This document shows positions 1 through 8,850 of a stretch of DNA of 64,000 nucleotides, piece by piece. The notes under the pieces were generated by a model. That model searched no databases, was not told the origin of the DNA, and saw only the letters and a program-made list of their open reading frames with translations. Position numbers and translations under genes: made by a program. The stretch is from Enterococcus raffinosus. Its GTDB lineage: Bacteria; Bacillota; Bacilli; Lactobacillales; Enterococcaceae. Every line of letters starts with the position of its first letter. The stretch's first letter is position 1. The DNA is taken from assembly GCF_001886185.1 (NCBI RefSeq), contig NZ_JXLA01000021.1:1-64000 (forward strand), given 5' to 3'.

Positions 1-559
1 ACCCGTTCTCACGGGTGGATGTGTTACTCGGGTAGTGTACGACAATAAATTTTACGACATTACTTGTTTGGTTATCCCAGTTATGATCAATCGTAGAGAA
101 ATAATGAGCAGAATCGCCAGGATAGAGCTGGTACGTTTTATCTTCAATCACCAGTGTCAAAATTCCCTCCAAAACGTAAACAAATTCTTCGCCCTGATGG
201 GGATAAGTAGTAGGTAATTCTCGTCTTTCATGAGGCATAATCTCAATCATTTTCGGAGCAATTTTTTTATCCTGAGGCGTTCGACTTAGTTGCTTGTAGA
301 TCATGTTGTTCAATTCATGGATTACCGGCTGATCGTAGCCACGTATGATGGGTTCTACTTCTGTTTCTTCTTCAAAAAAATAATTCATTCGTACTTCAAA
401 TAAAGCTGCGATTGTTGATAAATGTTCCACTGCAATAGTGGTAATTCCTCGTTCGAATTGAGACAAGAAGCCCGTTGACAATCCAGTCGCTTCGGAAAGC
501 TGCTTAAGAGTCATTCCCCGTTCATTGCGCAGACTTTTTACTTTTTCACCGATATTCAT
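1..559 (-). CDS. XRE-family regulator with C-terminal cupin domain (3' end outside window)
   Basis: A minus-strand reading frame of 186 codons starts at ATG 557-559, seven bases after GGGAG, and continues past base 1, so it is incomplete. The N-terminus (MNIGEKVKSLRNERG... then LKQLSEATGLSTGFLSQFERG) is a Cro/XRE helix-turn-helix in residues about 5-60. Residues about 105-180 form a cupin beta-barrel with HQGEEFVYVLEG and LYPGDSAHY motifs. Such proteins are cytoplasmic repressors that sense a small ligand in the cupin and often control adjacent amino acid or polyamine genes. It is divergent from the glycyl radical operon, so it is an inferred regulator of it. A possible -10 (TATACT on the minus strand) is at 594-599. 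Confidence 0.85.
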   Translation of the reverse strand, partial: MNIGEKVKSLRNERGMTLKQLSEATGLSTGFLSQFERGITTIAVEHLSTIAALFEVRMNYFFEEETEVEPIIRGYDQPVIHELNNMIYKQLSRTPQDKKIAPKMIEIMPHERRELPTTYPHQGEEFVYVLEGILTLVIEDKTYQLYPGDSAHYFSTIDHNWDNQTSNVVKFIVVHYPSNTSTRENG

Positions 560-678
560 TCATTTACTCCCTTACATCTTTTTCGCTATTTTTAGTATAC
601 CCGAAAAAAGATCAAATTCCTAACCATCATTTAAATGAAAAATACAGATAAAAAAACCCGAAATGTTCATTATTGTGA

Positions 679-716
679 ATTAAGCGCTTGCAAGTGTTGA
701 CGAAGGACTTTATAAT
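679..716 (+). promoter_or_regulatory. Promoter of the glycyl radical operon with overlapping cre-like site
   Basis: TTGCAA (688-693) and TATAAT (711-716) are separated by exactly 17 bases. A site at 679-692 centred on AAGCGCTT matches the CcpA cre consensus at about 11 of 14 positions and overlaps the -35, which would fit carbon catabolite repression. The predicted transcription start near 723 lies just before the ribosome site at 724-730. Confidence 0.6.
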
Positions 717-736
717 GAGAGATGGGAGGGAAGCAC

Positions 737-1516
737 GTGAAAAAGCCTACGATATTTAATATACAAAAATTTTCGACCCATGACGGGCCAGGTATTCGTA
801 CAACGATTTTTTTCAAAGGGTGTCCCATCAGATGTGAATGGTGTCACAATCCAGAGAGCCAAGTGTTTGCACCAGAGGTTATGTTGAATAAATATGGGAA
901 AGAGGAGCTGATTGGAAAAGAATACTCCATCCGCGAATTGGTAAAGAAAATTCAAGCAGATCAAATTTTTTATGATCAATCTGGCGGAGGAGTGACATTT
1001 TCCGGTGGAGAAGTGATGGCGCAAAATATGGATTACGTCATCGAGCTTGCGAGTGAATGCCAACGATTGGGGATTTCTGTAGCAATCGATACGTGTGGTG
1101 TTGCACCAACTGAGAATTATCGCCGGATTTTACCCTATACGGATTTATTTTTGTATGATCTAAAGTTCATAAATTCACATGATCACCAACTATATACCGG
1201 TGCAGGGAATCAATTGGTTTTAGAGAATTTACGTTTCTTATCGGAGCAGCAGGCAGAGATCAATTTACGCTTGATTTTATTAGACGAAATTAATGCAGAG
1301 GAAGTGGATGCGAAAGCAATCATCGATTGGTTAATAATTGAAAAAATTCATGTGAGTGAAATATCGCTCCTTCCATATCATGATTTCGGTCGGGATAAGT
1401 ATGAGCGCTTGAAGCGGGTTTGTACACAAAATTTTATCAAACCTGCGGATGAAAAAGTAGAAATGGTAAAAAAAGTCTATCAAGAAGCTGGCTATCAAGT
1501 GACGATCGGCGGCTAA
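737..1516 (+). CDS. Glycyl radical enzyme activase (radical SAM), for the adjacent dehydratase
   Basis: Activating enzyme that uses S-adenosylmethionine and a 4Fe-4S cluster to install the glycyl radical on its partner; cytoplasmic and oxygen sensitive. The radical SAM motif CPIRCEWC (CX3CX2C) lies about 28 residues from the start, followed by the GGE motif (SGGEVM). I chose GTG 737 because GGGAGGG at 724-730 sits six bases upstream; the ATG at 722 would lie at the predicted transcription start and have no ribosome site. The resulting protein is 259 aa and has no cysteine-rich ferredoxin insert after the radical SAM motif, unlike many activases of dehydratase-type glycyl radical enzymes. It is 27 bases upstream of the dehydratase gene and surely co-transcribed. 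Confidence 0.88.
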   Translation: MKKPTIFNIQKFSTHDGPGIRTTIFFKGCPIRCEWCHNPESQVFAPEVMLNKYGKEELIGKEYSIRELVKKIQADQIFYDQSGGGVTFSGGEVMAQNMDYVIELASECQRLGISVAIDTCGVAPTENYRRILPYTDLFLYDLKFINSHDHQLYTGAGNQLVLENLRFLSEQQAEINLRLILLDEINAEEVDAKAIIDWLIIEKIHVSEISLLPYHDFGRDKYERLKRVCTQNFIKPADEKVEMVKKVYQEAGYQVTIGG

Positions 1517-1543
1517 AAATAGTTTAAAACAGGAGGAAAAGCA

Positions 1544-3946
1544 ATGACTGAATTAACACTGGAACCAACAAGAAGGGGAAGTACAGAGCGCATTAAACGA
1601 TTGCGGGAAATCAGTGACAAAGAATGTACACCGAGTATTTCGATGGAACGAGCAGTTTTGCTGACTGAAGCATACAAAAAGTGGGAAGGCAAAGTTTCCG
1701 CACCGGTTTTACGTGGGTTGGCCTTCAAGTATATTATGGAGAATCGAACAAACTACATTGAAAAAGGCTCACTGGTTCTCGGTGAAAAGGGAGACAAACC
1801 TTGGGCGGCTCCGACTTTTCCTGAGCTATGCTGTCACACGTTAGAAGACTTCGATAATATGCACAATCGTGAAAAAGTTTTCTTCCGTGTAAGCGAAGAG
1901 GATCGTCGAATCCAAGAAGAGGTAATCATTCCTTATTGGCATGATCGTGCGATGATGACACGGATGAATCGTTTACTACCGGAAGAATGGCACTTATTGT
2001 TTGATGCAGGATTATATACAGAGTTTTTGATGCAGCGGGGACCAGGCCACACTGTAGCTGATGGAAAAATGTATCAAAAAGGATTCGCCGATTTTAAAGC
2101 AGACATTCAACAAGAAATTGATCAACTAGATTATAACAACGATATGGAAGCGTTAAATAAACGAGAAGAATTAGAAGGAATGAAATTAGTCTGCGAAGGC
2201 ATGATCATTTATGGGAAACGTTATGCTCAACAATGCCGCGATTTAGCTGAAACTGAAAAAGATCCACAATGGAGGCAAGAATTGCTGGAGCTAGCTGAGG
2301 TCTGCGATGTCGTACCTGAACATGCGCCGCAAACCTTCCGTCAGGCGATTCAAATGTACTGGTTTACTCATATCGGTGTCACAGTAGAAATGAACAATTG
2401 GGATGCTTATTCTCCTGGAAAGCTAGATCAGCATTTAGAACCATTTTATGAAAAAGATATTGAAGAAGGGCGTTTAACTAGAGAAGAAGCTCGAGAATTA
2501 TTAGAAAATCTGTGGATTCAGTTTAATAATCAGCCAGCACCACCTAAAGTAGGCATCACGCTAAAAGAAAGTGCGACCTATACCGACTTTTGTAATCTTA
2601 ACACAGGAGCATTACGCCCCGATGGAACGAGCGGGGTGAGTGATGTCAGCTATCTGATTCTAGAAGTAATGGATGAAATGAAGCTGCTTCAGCCAAGTTC
2701 AAATGTTCAGATTTCTCGCAAATCACCGGAGAAATTTTTACGTGAAGCGCTAAAGGTTTCTCGCAAAGGCTGGGGACAGCCTGCGATGTACAATTCAGAA
2801 GCCATCTTGGCTGAATTAAGCTATTTAGGAAAATCGGTGGACGATGCCAGAGAAAGCGGTATTTGTTCAGGCTGTGTAGAGGTTGGTGTAGCAGGTAAAG
2901 AAGCCTATGTGTTGACTGGCTACCTTAATATTCCGAAAGTATTTGAATTAGCAATGAATCGTGGTTACGATCATTATACGGATAAGCAAGTAGGAATCGA
3001 TGTAGGAGATTTCACGAAAATGAAAACCTACGAAGAAGTCTTTGAAGCTTTCCATAAAGAATTGCAGTATGTAGTGGATGTGAAAATCGCTGGGAATAAT
3101 ATGATTGAGAGAATGTACATGGAATTCATGCCAGTTCCTTTACTTTCAGTGATGTCTGATGATTGCATTTCAGTTGGTAAAGACTATAATGCTGGTGGTG
3201 CTCGTTACAACACAAGTTACATTCAATGTGTGGGGATTGCAACGATCACTGACTCATTAGCCGCGATAAAACACAATGTGTTTGAAGAAAAAACGATGAC
3301 AATGCAGGAATTATTAGATGCATGCGAAGCGGATTTCGAGAACTATGATGAAATCTATGACCGAGTGTATAACGAGACTCCTAAGTATGGGAATGACGAT
3401 GAATATGCAGATACTCTACTACGGGATGTAGCAGAATCTCTGCAGGAAGTAATCGCAGGACGTCCAACGCCGAAGGGCTCGAAAACAGTGGTTGAATTCT
3501 TACCGACGACTTGTCACGTATACTTCGGTCAAGTCATGGAAGCTTCACCAAATGGTCGACATAAGGGGATTCCATTACCAGATGGTATTTCACCAGAGAA
3601 AGGGGCTGACCGCAATGAACCAACAGCGGTAATCAAATCGGCCTCAAAAATCGATCAAACCAAAACAGGTGGAGCCTTATTGAATCAGAAGTTTACTCCT
3701 AGTGTAGTGGCAGGGGAAGAGGGAATTACCAATATGGCCTCACTGGTTCGTAGTTACTTTGCGTTAGATGGTCATCATATTCAATTCAATGTAATCAACC
3801 GCGAAACTTTGCTAAAAGCGCAAAAACATCCGAAAGAGTATGAGAACCTGATTGTACGCGTCGCAGGATACAGTGATTACTTCAATAATTTGGAGAAAGC
3901 CTTACAGGATGAGATTATCTCAAGAACCGAGCAGGCGTTTGGTTAA
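1544..3946 (+). CDS. hypD: Glycyl radical enzyme, probable trans-4-hydroxy-L-proline dehydratase
   Basis: Predicted to remove water from trans-4-hydroxy-L-proline to give pyrroline-5-carboxylate, which is then reduced to proline. The 800-aa protein shows the thiyl/general-base motif GCVE (Cys444, Glu446) and the glycyl radical motif RVAGYSDYF (Gly775) near the C-terminus. GPGHTV (His169) and NNWDAYSPG (Asp287) fall where hydroxyproline-binding residues lie in the Clostridioides HypD as I recall it, and the overall similarity to that protein is much closer than to pyruvate formate-lyase, choline or glycerol dehydratases. AGGAGG precedes ATG 1544. The symbol is the dehydratase hypD, not the hydrogenase maturation gene. 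No pyrroline-5-carboxylate reductase is visible in the window. Confidence 0.82.
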   Translation: MTELTLEPTRRGSTERIKRLREISDKECTPSISMERAVLLTEAYKKWEGKVSAPVLRGLAFKYIMENRTNYIEKGSLVLGEKGDKPWAAPTFPELCCHTLEDFDNMHNREKVFFRVSEEDRRIQEEVIIPYWHDRAMMTRMNRLLPEEWHLLFDAGLYTEFLMQRGPGHTVADGKMYQKGFADFKADIQQEIDQLDYNNDMEALNKREELEGMKLVCEGMIIYGKRYAQQCRDLAETEKDPQWRQELLELAEVCDVVPEHAPQTFRQAIQMYWFTHIGVTVEMNNWDAYSPGKLDQHLEPFYEKDIEEGRLTREEARELLENLWIQFNNQPAPPKVGITLKESATYTDFCNLNTGALRPDGTSGVSDVSYLILEVMDEMKLLQPSSNVQISRKSPEKFLREALKVSRKGWGQPAMYNSEAILAELSYLGKSVDDARESGICSGCVEVGVAGKEAYVLTGYLNIPKVFELAMNRGYDHYTDKQVGIDVGDFTKMKTYEEVFEAFHKELQYVVDVKIAGNNMIERMYMEFMPVPLLSVMSDDCISVGKDYNAGGARYNTSYIQCVGIATITDSLAAIKHNVFEEKTMTMQELLDACEADFENYDEIYDRVYNETPKYGNDDEYADTLLRDVAESLQEVIAGRPTPKGSKTVVEFLPTTCHVYFGQVMEASPNGRHKGIPLPDGISPEKGADRNEPTAVIKSASKIDQTKTGGALLNQKFTPSVVAGEEGITNMASLVRSYFALDGHHIQFNVINRETLLKAQKHPKEYENLIVRVAGYSDYFNNLEKALQDEIISRTEQAFG

Positions 3947-3960
3947 AGAATCGTTTTATT

Positions 3961-3990
3961 AAGTCAGAGAAAAAAATTCTCTGACTTTTT
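3961..3990 (+). terminator. Rho-independent terminator after hypD
   Basis: An 11-bp perfect stem (3961-3971 with 3977-3987, AAGTCAGAGAA arm) with a five-base loop is followed by a T tract. It closes the activase-dehydratase operon. Confidence 0.88.
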
Positions 3991-4119
3991 ATAGTCCACT
4001 ATAAAAAAGATGAGCGAGAAAATAAAGAAAAATAAGAACCATTTTACTGTCTAAGACTGAATGGGAGCTTTCTGATATAATTAGTTAACTAGATATTTTT
4101 GAGGGGAACTGATTTATTT

Positions 4120-4817
4120 ATGGAGAGTGGGCCAAAATACGAAAAACAAAGTTTAAGTGATTTAGTTGTTTCCCATTTAAAAAACCGAATTTTATCAGGG
4201 ACATTAAAAGGCGGCGACCGATTAATTGAAATGGAAATCTCCAATCATTTTAATATTAGTCGCGCTCCAGTAAGGGAAGCCATGCGTATCTTAAGTGAAC
4301 AAGGGTTGATTACATTTTCTCCTCGTAAAGGAAATCAAGTGATTGAATTGAAACCAGCTGAAATATTGGAAGTTTTTGAAATTCGTACATCACTGGAAAC
4401 GCAAATCTTACGAAAAATTCTTAGAAATCAAATGCTTAGCGAGGAAGATTTTCAACAGCTAACGGAGATTGCAATGGAGATGAAAGATGGAGAAGAGCGT
4501 TGTCGAAATGAGGAAGATAAAGCTTTTTTATTAAATGCATTGGATCTTTCTTTTCACAAGTATCTTTGGAATCTATCCGGTAGTGTGAAAAGGACTCAAA
4601 TACTCGAGAGCATGTTTTATCAGCTGCTTATTGCTATGAATGAGGATTTGACCTCATTGGGTATCCTTGAAAAAAATCGAAAGAGCATTTAGCTTTTGTT
4701 GAGGTCTTACGGAAGAATGAACAGTCTATGGTGGTTCATTCGTTTCATAAGCATATTCAAGAATATGTGAGAGCAACCCTTCCTAACGAAGAAAAAAATT
4801 TCTGCTTGGATTGTTAA
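4120..4817 (+). pseudogene. GntR/FadR-family regulator with a frameshift near its C-terminus
   Basis: The N-terminus (SLSDLVVSHLKNRILSG, then ISRAPVREAMRILSEQGLI) is a GntR winged helix; the rest is an FCD ligand domain. The first frame stops at 4692 after EKNRKSI, too early for the FCD fold. Reading one base back at the seven-A run 4670-4676 continues for 46 more codons to TAA 4815-4817 and supplies the expected last FCD helices (EHLAFVEVLRKNE, FHKHIQEYV). GAA-AAA-AAT fits the slippery pattern X-XXY-YYZ, so programmed -1 shifting, polymerase slippage, a real mutation or a sequencing error are all possible. Start ATG 4120 follows GAGGGG with a long 13-base gap. Role in controlling the hydroxyproline genes is inferred from position only. 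Confidence 0.75.
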
Positions 4818-4898
4818 CTAGTTGGCAGTCTGAACGAGCCCGTTCTGCTATAATCCGCCGTAGCTGGATAACCTCTACTTTAAATGGACAATTTTTAA

Positions 4899-4933
4899 AA
4901 AAGGAACCGCCCTTTTTCGGGACGGTTCCTTTT
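4899..4933. terminator. Bidirectional terminator between GntR and lsa
   Basis: Arms AAAAGGAACCGCCC (4899-4912) and GGGACGGTTCCTTTT (4919-4933) pair with one bulged base. T tracts follow on both strands, so it ends both converging transcripts and overlaps the lsa stop codon. Confidence 0.85.
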
Positions 4934-6425
4934 ATTTTTTTAAAGCAATTTGCTGAGCTTGGATCGTTTCCAGGAAGGTTTGATCGTGTTCGACAATCAG
5001 CATCGTAGGTTTGATTTGCAGCAGGAGTTCTTCCAGCTGCTTTTGATTGAAGACATCGAGATAATTCAACGGCTCATCCCAGATATAGAGATCCGCTTGC
5101 TGAGCAAGGGATTTCGCTAATTCCACTTTCTTTCGTTGTCCCATACTCATTTCTTCAATGCGGTTTTGAAAAACATTTCGTTCCATGCCGAGTTTTCGCA
5201 GATTATTTAAAAAGGCAGAATAATCCAACTGATTTTTTTCAGCGAAGTCTTGTAAATTCCCGCTATTGTTTTCGTAGTTTTGGCGTACATAACTGACTCT
5301 AGCAGATGGTCGAAGAAGCTCACCGTCGGCCTCTCCTTCAAAGGTACCTAATAGGTAATGAAGGACACTGGATTTTCCTATCCCGTTTGGTCCAGTTAAA
5401 GCAGTGATTTCTCCACGTTTCAATTCAAAAGATAAGGGAGCAAAAAGTGGTTCCTGGTCCGCATATCGAAGTGTTAGATTATCTAATTTTAGTAATTGTC
5501 CATGTCGGCTAGGCTGATAGTTCATCGTTAAGCGATCAACATCTTCCAAGTCTTTTAAAAGCCCTTCTTTGGCTTCGATTTGATCATACATTCGCTGTTC
5601 GATTGTTTTGGAACGCTTCATTGTGCGCGCTGCACGAGCGCCAATGAAGCCAGTATCGAAAATACCGCCGCTGCCCTTTTCGGAGGGCTTACCGTATTTG
5701 TCGGTTTCACGAGAGCGAGACCATTCGGCTTTTTCAGCGGCTGTTTTCTTCAAACGACCCACTTCTTTTTTGATTTTTTTATTTTGAGCCAATTCAAATT
5801 CATCTCGTAGTTCTTTTTGTTCTTCGTAAGTGGCGAAATTTCCTTGGTAGAGCACTAACTGACTTTTTTCAATCGCTAAAGTGTGGTCGGTTACTTGATT
5901 TAAAAATTGACGATCATGGCTGACGACGATAAAGCCATCTTTCCGTTGCAAATACTCCGCAACATGCTGGCGACCCTGCAAATCCAAATGATTGGTTGGT
6001 TCATCAATTAATGGGAAAAAGTTCTCTTGAGTAAAGAGCAGTGCTAATAAAACCTTGGTTTGTTCGCCTCCAGAAAGGGTTTGGTACGGCTGCCATAAAA
6101 TCTGCGGGTCTAATTGAATCAAGTTCATTTCCCGTTCCAATTCCCATAATTCAAAATCAGCCAGTTCCAGTAAGGCATAATAAGTCAGCTGTTCAGGCTC
6201 CTCAACAGCCGCTGGAAAATAGACCGGCTGCAGGGGAAACTGAATTTCTCCCTGATAGGCATGATTCCCTAGCAATAGCTGCAGTAATGTTGTTTTTCCG
6301 CGACCGTTCCGGCCAACTAAGCCCAATTTCCAGCTGCTATCAATTGTCAAATTAGCGTCCTCAAATAATAAATCTACTTGCTTGTCAAAGCCAAAGGTCA
6401 AATGTGTAATTTTAATTGTAGACAT
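4932..6425 (-). CDS. lsa: Lsa-type ABC-F ATPase (ribosome protection)
   Basis: Cytoplasmic tandem ATPase without membrane segments, 497 aa, essentially the length of enterococcal Lsa(A). Domain 1 has Walker A GRNGRGKT, signature LSGGEQTK and Walker B LIDEPTNHLD; domain 2 has GPNGIGKSS, MSMGQRKK and IWDEPLNYLD. The charged inter-domain linker (residues about 200-290) is the arm that enters the ribosomal tRNA site. Members displace lincosamides, pleuromutilins and streptogramin A from the ribosome; whether this one does so is inference. AGGGGGG sits seven bases before ATG 6425. It has its own strong promoter and a long leader with an attenuator-like terminator, the usual design of inducible ABC-F genes. 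Confidence 0.88.
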   Translation of the reverse strand: MSTIKITHLTFGFDKQVDLLFEDANLTIDSSWKLGLVGRNGRGKTTLLQLLLGNHAYQGEIQFPLQPVYFPAAVEEPEQLTYYALLELADFELWELEREMNLIQLDPQILWQPYQTLSGGEQTKVLLALLFTQENFFPLIDEPTNHLDLQGRQHVAEYLQRKDGFIVVSHDRQFLNQVTDHTLAIEKSQLVLYQGNFATYEEQKELRDEFELAQNKKIKKEVGRLKKTAAEKAEWSRSRETDKYGKPSEKGSGGIFDTGFIGARAARTMKRSKTIEQRMYDQIEAKEGLLKDLEDVDRLTMNYQPSRHGQLLKLDNLTLRYADQEPLFAPLSFELKRGEITALTGPNGIGKSSVLHYLLGTFEGEADGELLRPSARVSYVRQNYENNSGNLQDFAEKNQLDYSAFLNNLRKLGMERNVFQNRIEEMSMGQRKKVELAKSLAQQADLYIWDEPLNYLDVFNQKQLEELLLQIKPTMLIVEHDQTFLETIQAQQIALKK

Positions 6426-6830
6426 AAAAAATCCCCCCTCTTTGTTTCACTATGGAAACAAAAAAATCCGTTCCAATTTCAGGAAAGGACTAGGGGGTGG
6501 GTGGTAGCCTTTTTCTGAGTCGACTGCTAACAGCTAACTCATTGCTTAAGAATTCATTTTTCAAAAAGTGAAAAATGATTCTATTTTCTTGTGCACGCCA
6601 TTCTGCTAAAAAGATTGTTCGCTACATTCACGAAAGGGTCATTTCCTTCTCATATGAAGCAAACTGCGAAAAGCATAACTGGCAAAAAAGAGACCTTCCC
6701 TTGAAACCCTAAGCCAATCCTGAAAATTTGCCCACTAATCCCTTTGATATACGTTAATCTAAGATTAGCTTGCAACTTCCAACATTCGCTTAGTTTTTCA
6801 ATGGCATGATCCCTCGTTTCAATAATAATT
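6426..6830 (-). promoter_or_regulatory. Leader of the lsa gene with candidate uORF and hairpins
   Basis: About 400 nt of untranslated leader follow the lsa promoter. Reading on the minus strand it holds a possible six-codon ORF (6601-6581, MACTRK), immediately followed by an AT-rich hairpin (arms 6570-6580 and 6551-6562), then a terminator-like hairpin at 6489-6461, and a third hairpin TTGTTTC...GAAACAA (6442-6461) just before the ribosome site. This is the layout of antibiotic-induced transcription attenuation. The uORF has only a weak ribosome site, so the mechanism is a proposal. Confidence 0.5.
6460..6489 (-). terminator. Attenuator-type terminator in front of lsa
   Basis: On the minus strand TCCTTTCC (6489-6482) pairs with GGAACGGA (6474-6467) with one mismatch and a seven-base loop, followed by seven Ts. 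It lies about 35 bases before the start codon, where read-through would be needed for expression. Confidence 0.6.
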
Positions 6831-6836
6831 ATCTTT

Positions 6837-6865
6837 ATTAAAGCAAAATTTACTGGCTTTGTCAA
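6837..6865 (-). promoter_or_regulatory. Promoter of lsa
   Basis: On the minus strand a consensus TTGACA (6865-6860) and TTTAAT (6842-6837, five of six matches) are 17 bases apart. The predicted start near 6830 defines the long leader. Confidence 0.75.
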
Positions 6866-6915
6866 AAAAATACGGACGCAGCCGCTTCCCCAAACATGCT
6901 ACGCCCTGGAGTGAT

Positions 6916-6950
6916 CCTCGATATACGAGGCGAAGAAAAATTTATTCTTC
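6916..6950. repeat. Two small inverted repeats between lsa and the GH13 gene
   Basis: CCTCG-ATATA-CGAGG (6916-6930) is followed directly by GAAGAA...TTCTTC (6932-6950). They lie upstream of both divergent promoters and may be operators; nothing identifies the protein that would bind. Confidence 0.4.
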
Positions 6951-7033
6951 TATTATTATAGTAGCATATTTTGGCTAAAAAATGGTTTTTGAACACTTAG
7001 GAATTGATTAGAGTGGAGGAGCTATTAGAAAAT

Positions 7034-7043
7034 TTGGTATAAT
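7034..7043 (+). promoter_or_regulatory. Extended -10 promoter of the GH13 gene
   Basis: TGGTATAAT (7035-7043) is a TGN extended -10 with a perfect TATAAT and no convincing -35. It is about 25 bases before the start codon, leaving a short leader with GGAGG at 7056-7060. Confidence 0.6.
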
Positions 7044-7067
7044 CGATCCAGAAATGGAGGTGGAGGG

Positions 7068-8816
7068 ATGAACGATGCAGGAATTTATCATCGTCCCGAG
7101 AGTGAGTATGCGTTTCTATATAACAAAGACGTGATGCGGATTCGCTTACAAACCGCTCGTAATGAGATAAAAAAAGTGGGGTTAATCAGCGGCGATTTTT
7201 ACACTTTTGCTGAAGAAAAATGGTACAAAAAGAATGAGCCCATGACCAAAACATATACGACAGATACCCATGATTATTGGGAAATTGAAGTTACCGCCCC
7301 TCATCGGCGTTTGGCGTATGCATTTTGTATTACAGATTATTCTGGCGATCAGGTTTTTTATACGGACCAGGGAATTTTTGAGAATGAGGAAGATCGGTTG
7401 GAGCGTGACTATTTATATTTCCGAATGCCTTATTTTCAAGAGATTGATCGATTTAAAGTGCCAGATTGGGTAGCTAAAACCGTTTGGTACCAAATTTTTC
7501 CAGAGCGCTTTTATAATGGCGATCCCTCTAATGATCCAGAGGATGTTGCTGCTTGGGGAAGTGAAAAACCAACGCGAGAGAATTTTTTCGGGGGAGATCT
7601 GCAGGGGATCATTGATAAATTAGATTATTTAGAGGATTTGGGGGTAAATGGGTTGTATCTTTGTCCGATTTTTACCTCGCCTTCGAATCACAAGTATGAT
7701 ACGGTAGATTACTATGAGATTGATCCGCACTTTGGAACGAAGCAGCTTTTTCGTGAATTAGTGGAAAAGGCTCATGAACGCGGCATTCGTGTGATGCTGG
7801 ATGCGGTTTTCAATCATTTAGGGTCGAGTTCTCATCAATGGCAGGATGTCATTTTGCACGGTGAAGATTCAGCGTATGCAGACTGGTTTCATATTGATTC
7901 CTTTCCACCGCGTTATACAGCAATTCCTGATTCAGAATTTGCTAAGGAAATTACTTATGACACCTTCAGCTTCAATCCTAATATGCCGAAGCTCAATACG
8001 GCGAATCCTGAAGTTCAGAAATATCTATTGGAAATTGCCACTTATTGGATTCGGGAGTTTGATATTGATGGCTGGCGGCTAGATGTGGCAAACGAAGTGG
8101 ATCATCACTTTTGGAAGGAATTTCATGAAGCCGTTTTACGTCAAAAGGAAGACTTGTACATTTTGGGAGAAATTTGGCACTCGTCACAGCGTTGGCTAGA
8201 GGGAGATGAGTTTCATGCGGTAATGAATTACGCATTTACCGACAATATCAAGGCGTTCTTTGTTGAGGAGACGATCTCGATCTCACAAATGATTTTTGGT
8301 ATGAATCGGCAACAACTGTTGTATCGCGACCAAACCAATGAGGTCAGCTTCAATCTTTTAGATTCCCATGATACACCAAGAATTTTGACTTTATGTAAAG
8401 GAAACAAGGAATTAATGAAAGCGGTGCTGACCTTCATGTTTATCCAAAAGGGAACCCCCTGTATTTACTATGGGACGGAAGTCGGGATGGAAGGCGAGAT
8501 GGACCCTGACTGTCGACGGTGTATGATCTGGGAGGATCAGGATGAAGACCTAAGAAACTTTTTCAAACAGCTGATTGCATTGCGAAAACAATTCTCTGAA
8601 ATCTTCAGCTATAGAACAATGACTTGGCATTATGATGATGATAAAAAAACATTCTCACTAACACGTAGTTATAAAGAGACAACGTTAACCGCGACCTTTA
8701 ATCAAGGAGAGTATTACGAAGTAGAAAAAGAGGGACGACGGGTATTTGGTCAAAATTACCATGAAAACAACGGCTACCAATTGCAACCAAACGGATTTAT
8801 CATTGAAGAACGTTGA
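7068..8816 (+). CDS. Intracellular maltogenic amylase / neopullulanase / cyclomaltodextrinase (GH13)
   Basis: Hydrolyses alpha-1,4 links of cyclodextrins, maltodextrins or pullulan fragments. The 582-aa protein has no signal peptide. An N-terminal starch-binding-like domain (about 1-125) precedes the GH13 barrel. Conserved regions are visible: DAVFNH (from Asp245), GWRLDVANE with nucleophile Asp339, GEIW with acid/base Glu368, and LLDSHD with Asp435. The N-terminal extension and the sequence GWRLDVANE are typical of the neopullulanase/cyclomaltodextrinase subfamily. GGAGG lies seven bases before ATG 7068. It is monocistronic or runs into the next small gene; no maltose transporter is nearby. 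Confidence 0.88.
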   Translation: MNDAGIYHRPESEYAFLYNKDVMRIRLQTARNEIKKVGLISGDFYTFAEEKWYKKNEPMTKTYTTDTHDYWEIEVTAPHRRLAYAFCITDYSGDQVFYTDQGIFENEEDRLERDYLYFRMPYFQEIDRFKVPDWVAKTVWYQIFPERFYNGDPSNDPEDVAAWGSEKPTRENFFGGDLQGIIDKLDYLEDLGVNGLYLCPIFTSPSNHKYDTVDYYEIDPHFGTKQLFRELVEKAHERGIRVMLDAVFNHLGSSSHQWQDVILHGEDSAYADWFHIDSFPPRYTAIPDSEFAKEITYDTFSFNPNMPKLNTANPEVQKYLLEIATYWIREFDIDGWRLDVANEVDHHFWKEFHEAVLRQKEDLYILGEIWHSSQRWLEGDEFHAVMNYAFTDNIKAFFVEETISISQMIFGMNRQQLLYRDQTNEVSFNLLDSHDTPRILTLCKGNKELMKAVLTFMFIQKGTPCIYYGTEVGMEGEMDPDCRRCMIWEDQDEDLRNFFKQLIALRKQFSEIFSYRTMTWHYDDDKKTFSLTRSYKETTLTATFNQGEYYEVEKEGRRVFGQNYHENNGYQLQPNGFIIEER

Positions 8817-8850
8817 TTACGAGTCGCTTTAATTGGAAAAAAGTAAAAAG

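Noticed and set aside
722-736. ATG 722 as the activase start
   Set aside because: It sits at the predicted transcription start and has no ribosome site; GGGAGGG supports GTG 737.
6650-6865. 71-aa minus-strand reading frame upstream of lsa
   Set aside because: It starts within the -35 of the lsa promoter, so it would not be on the transcript as a whole; it has no ribosome site.
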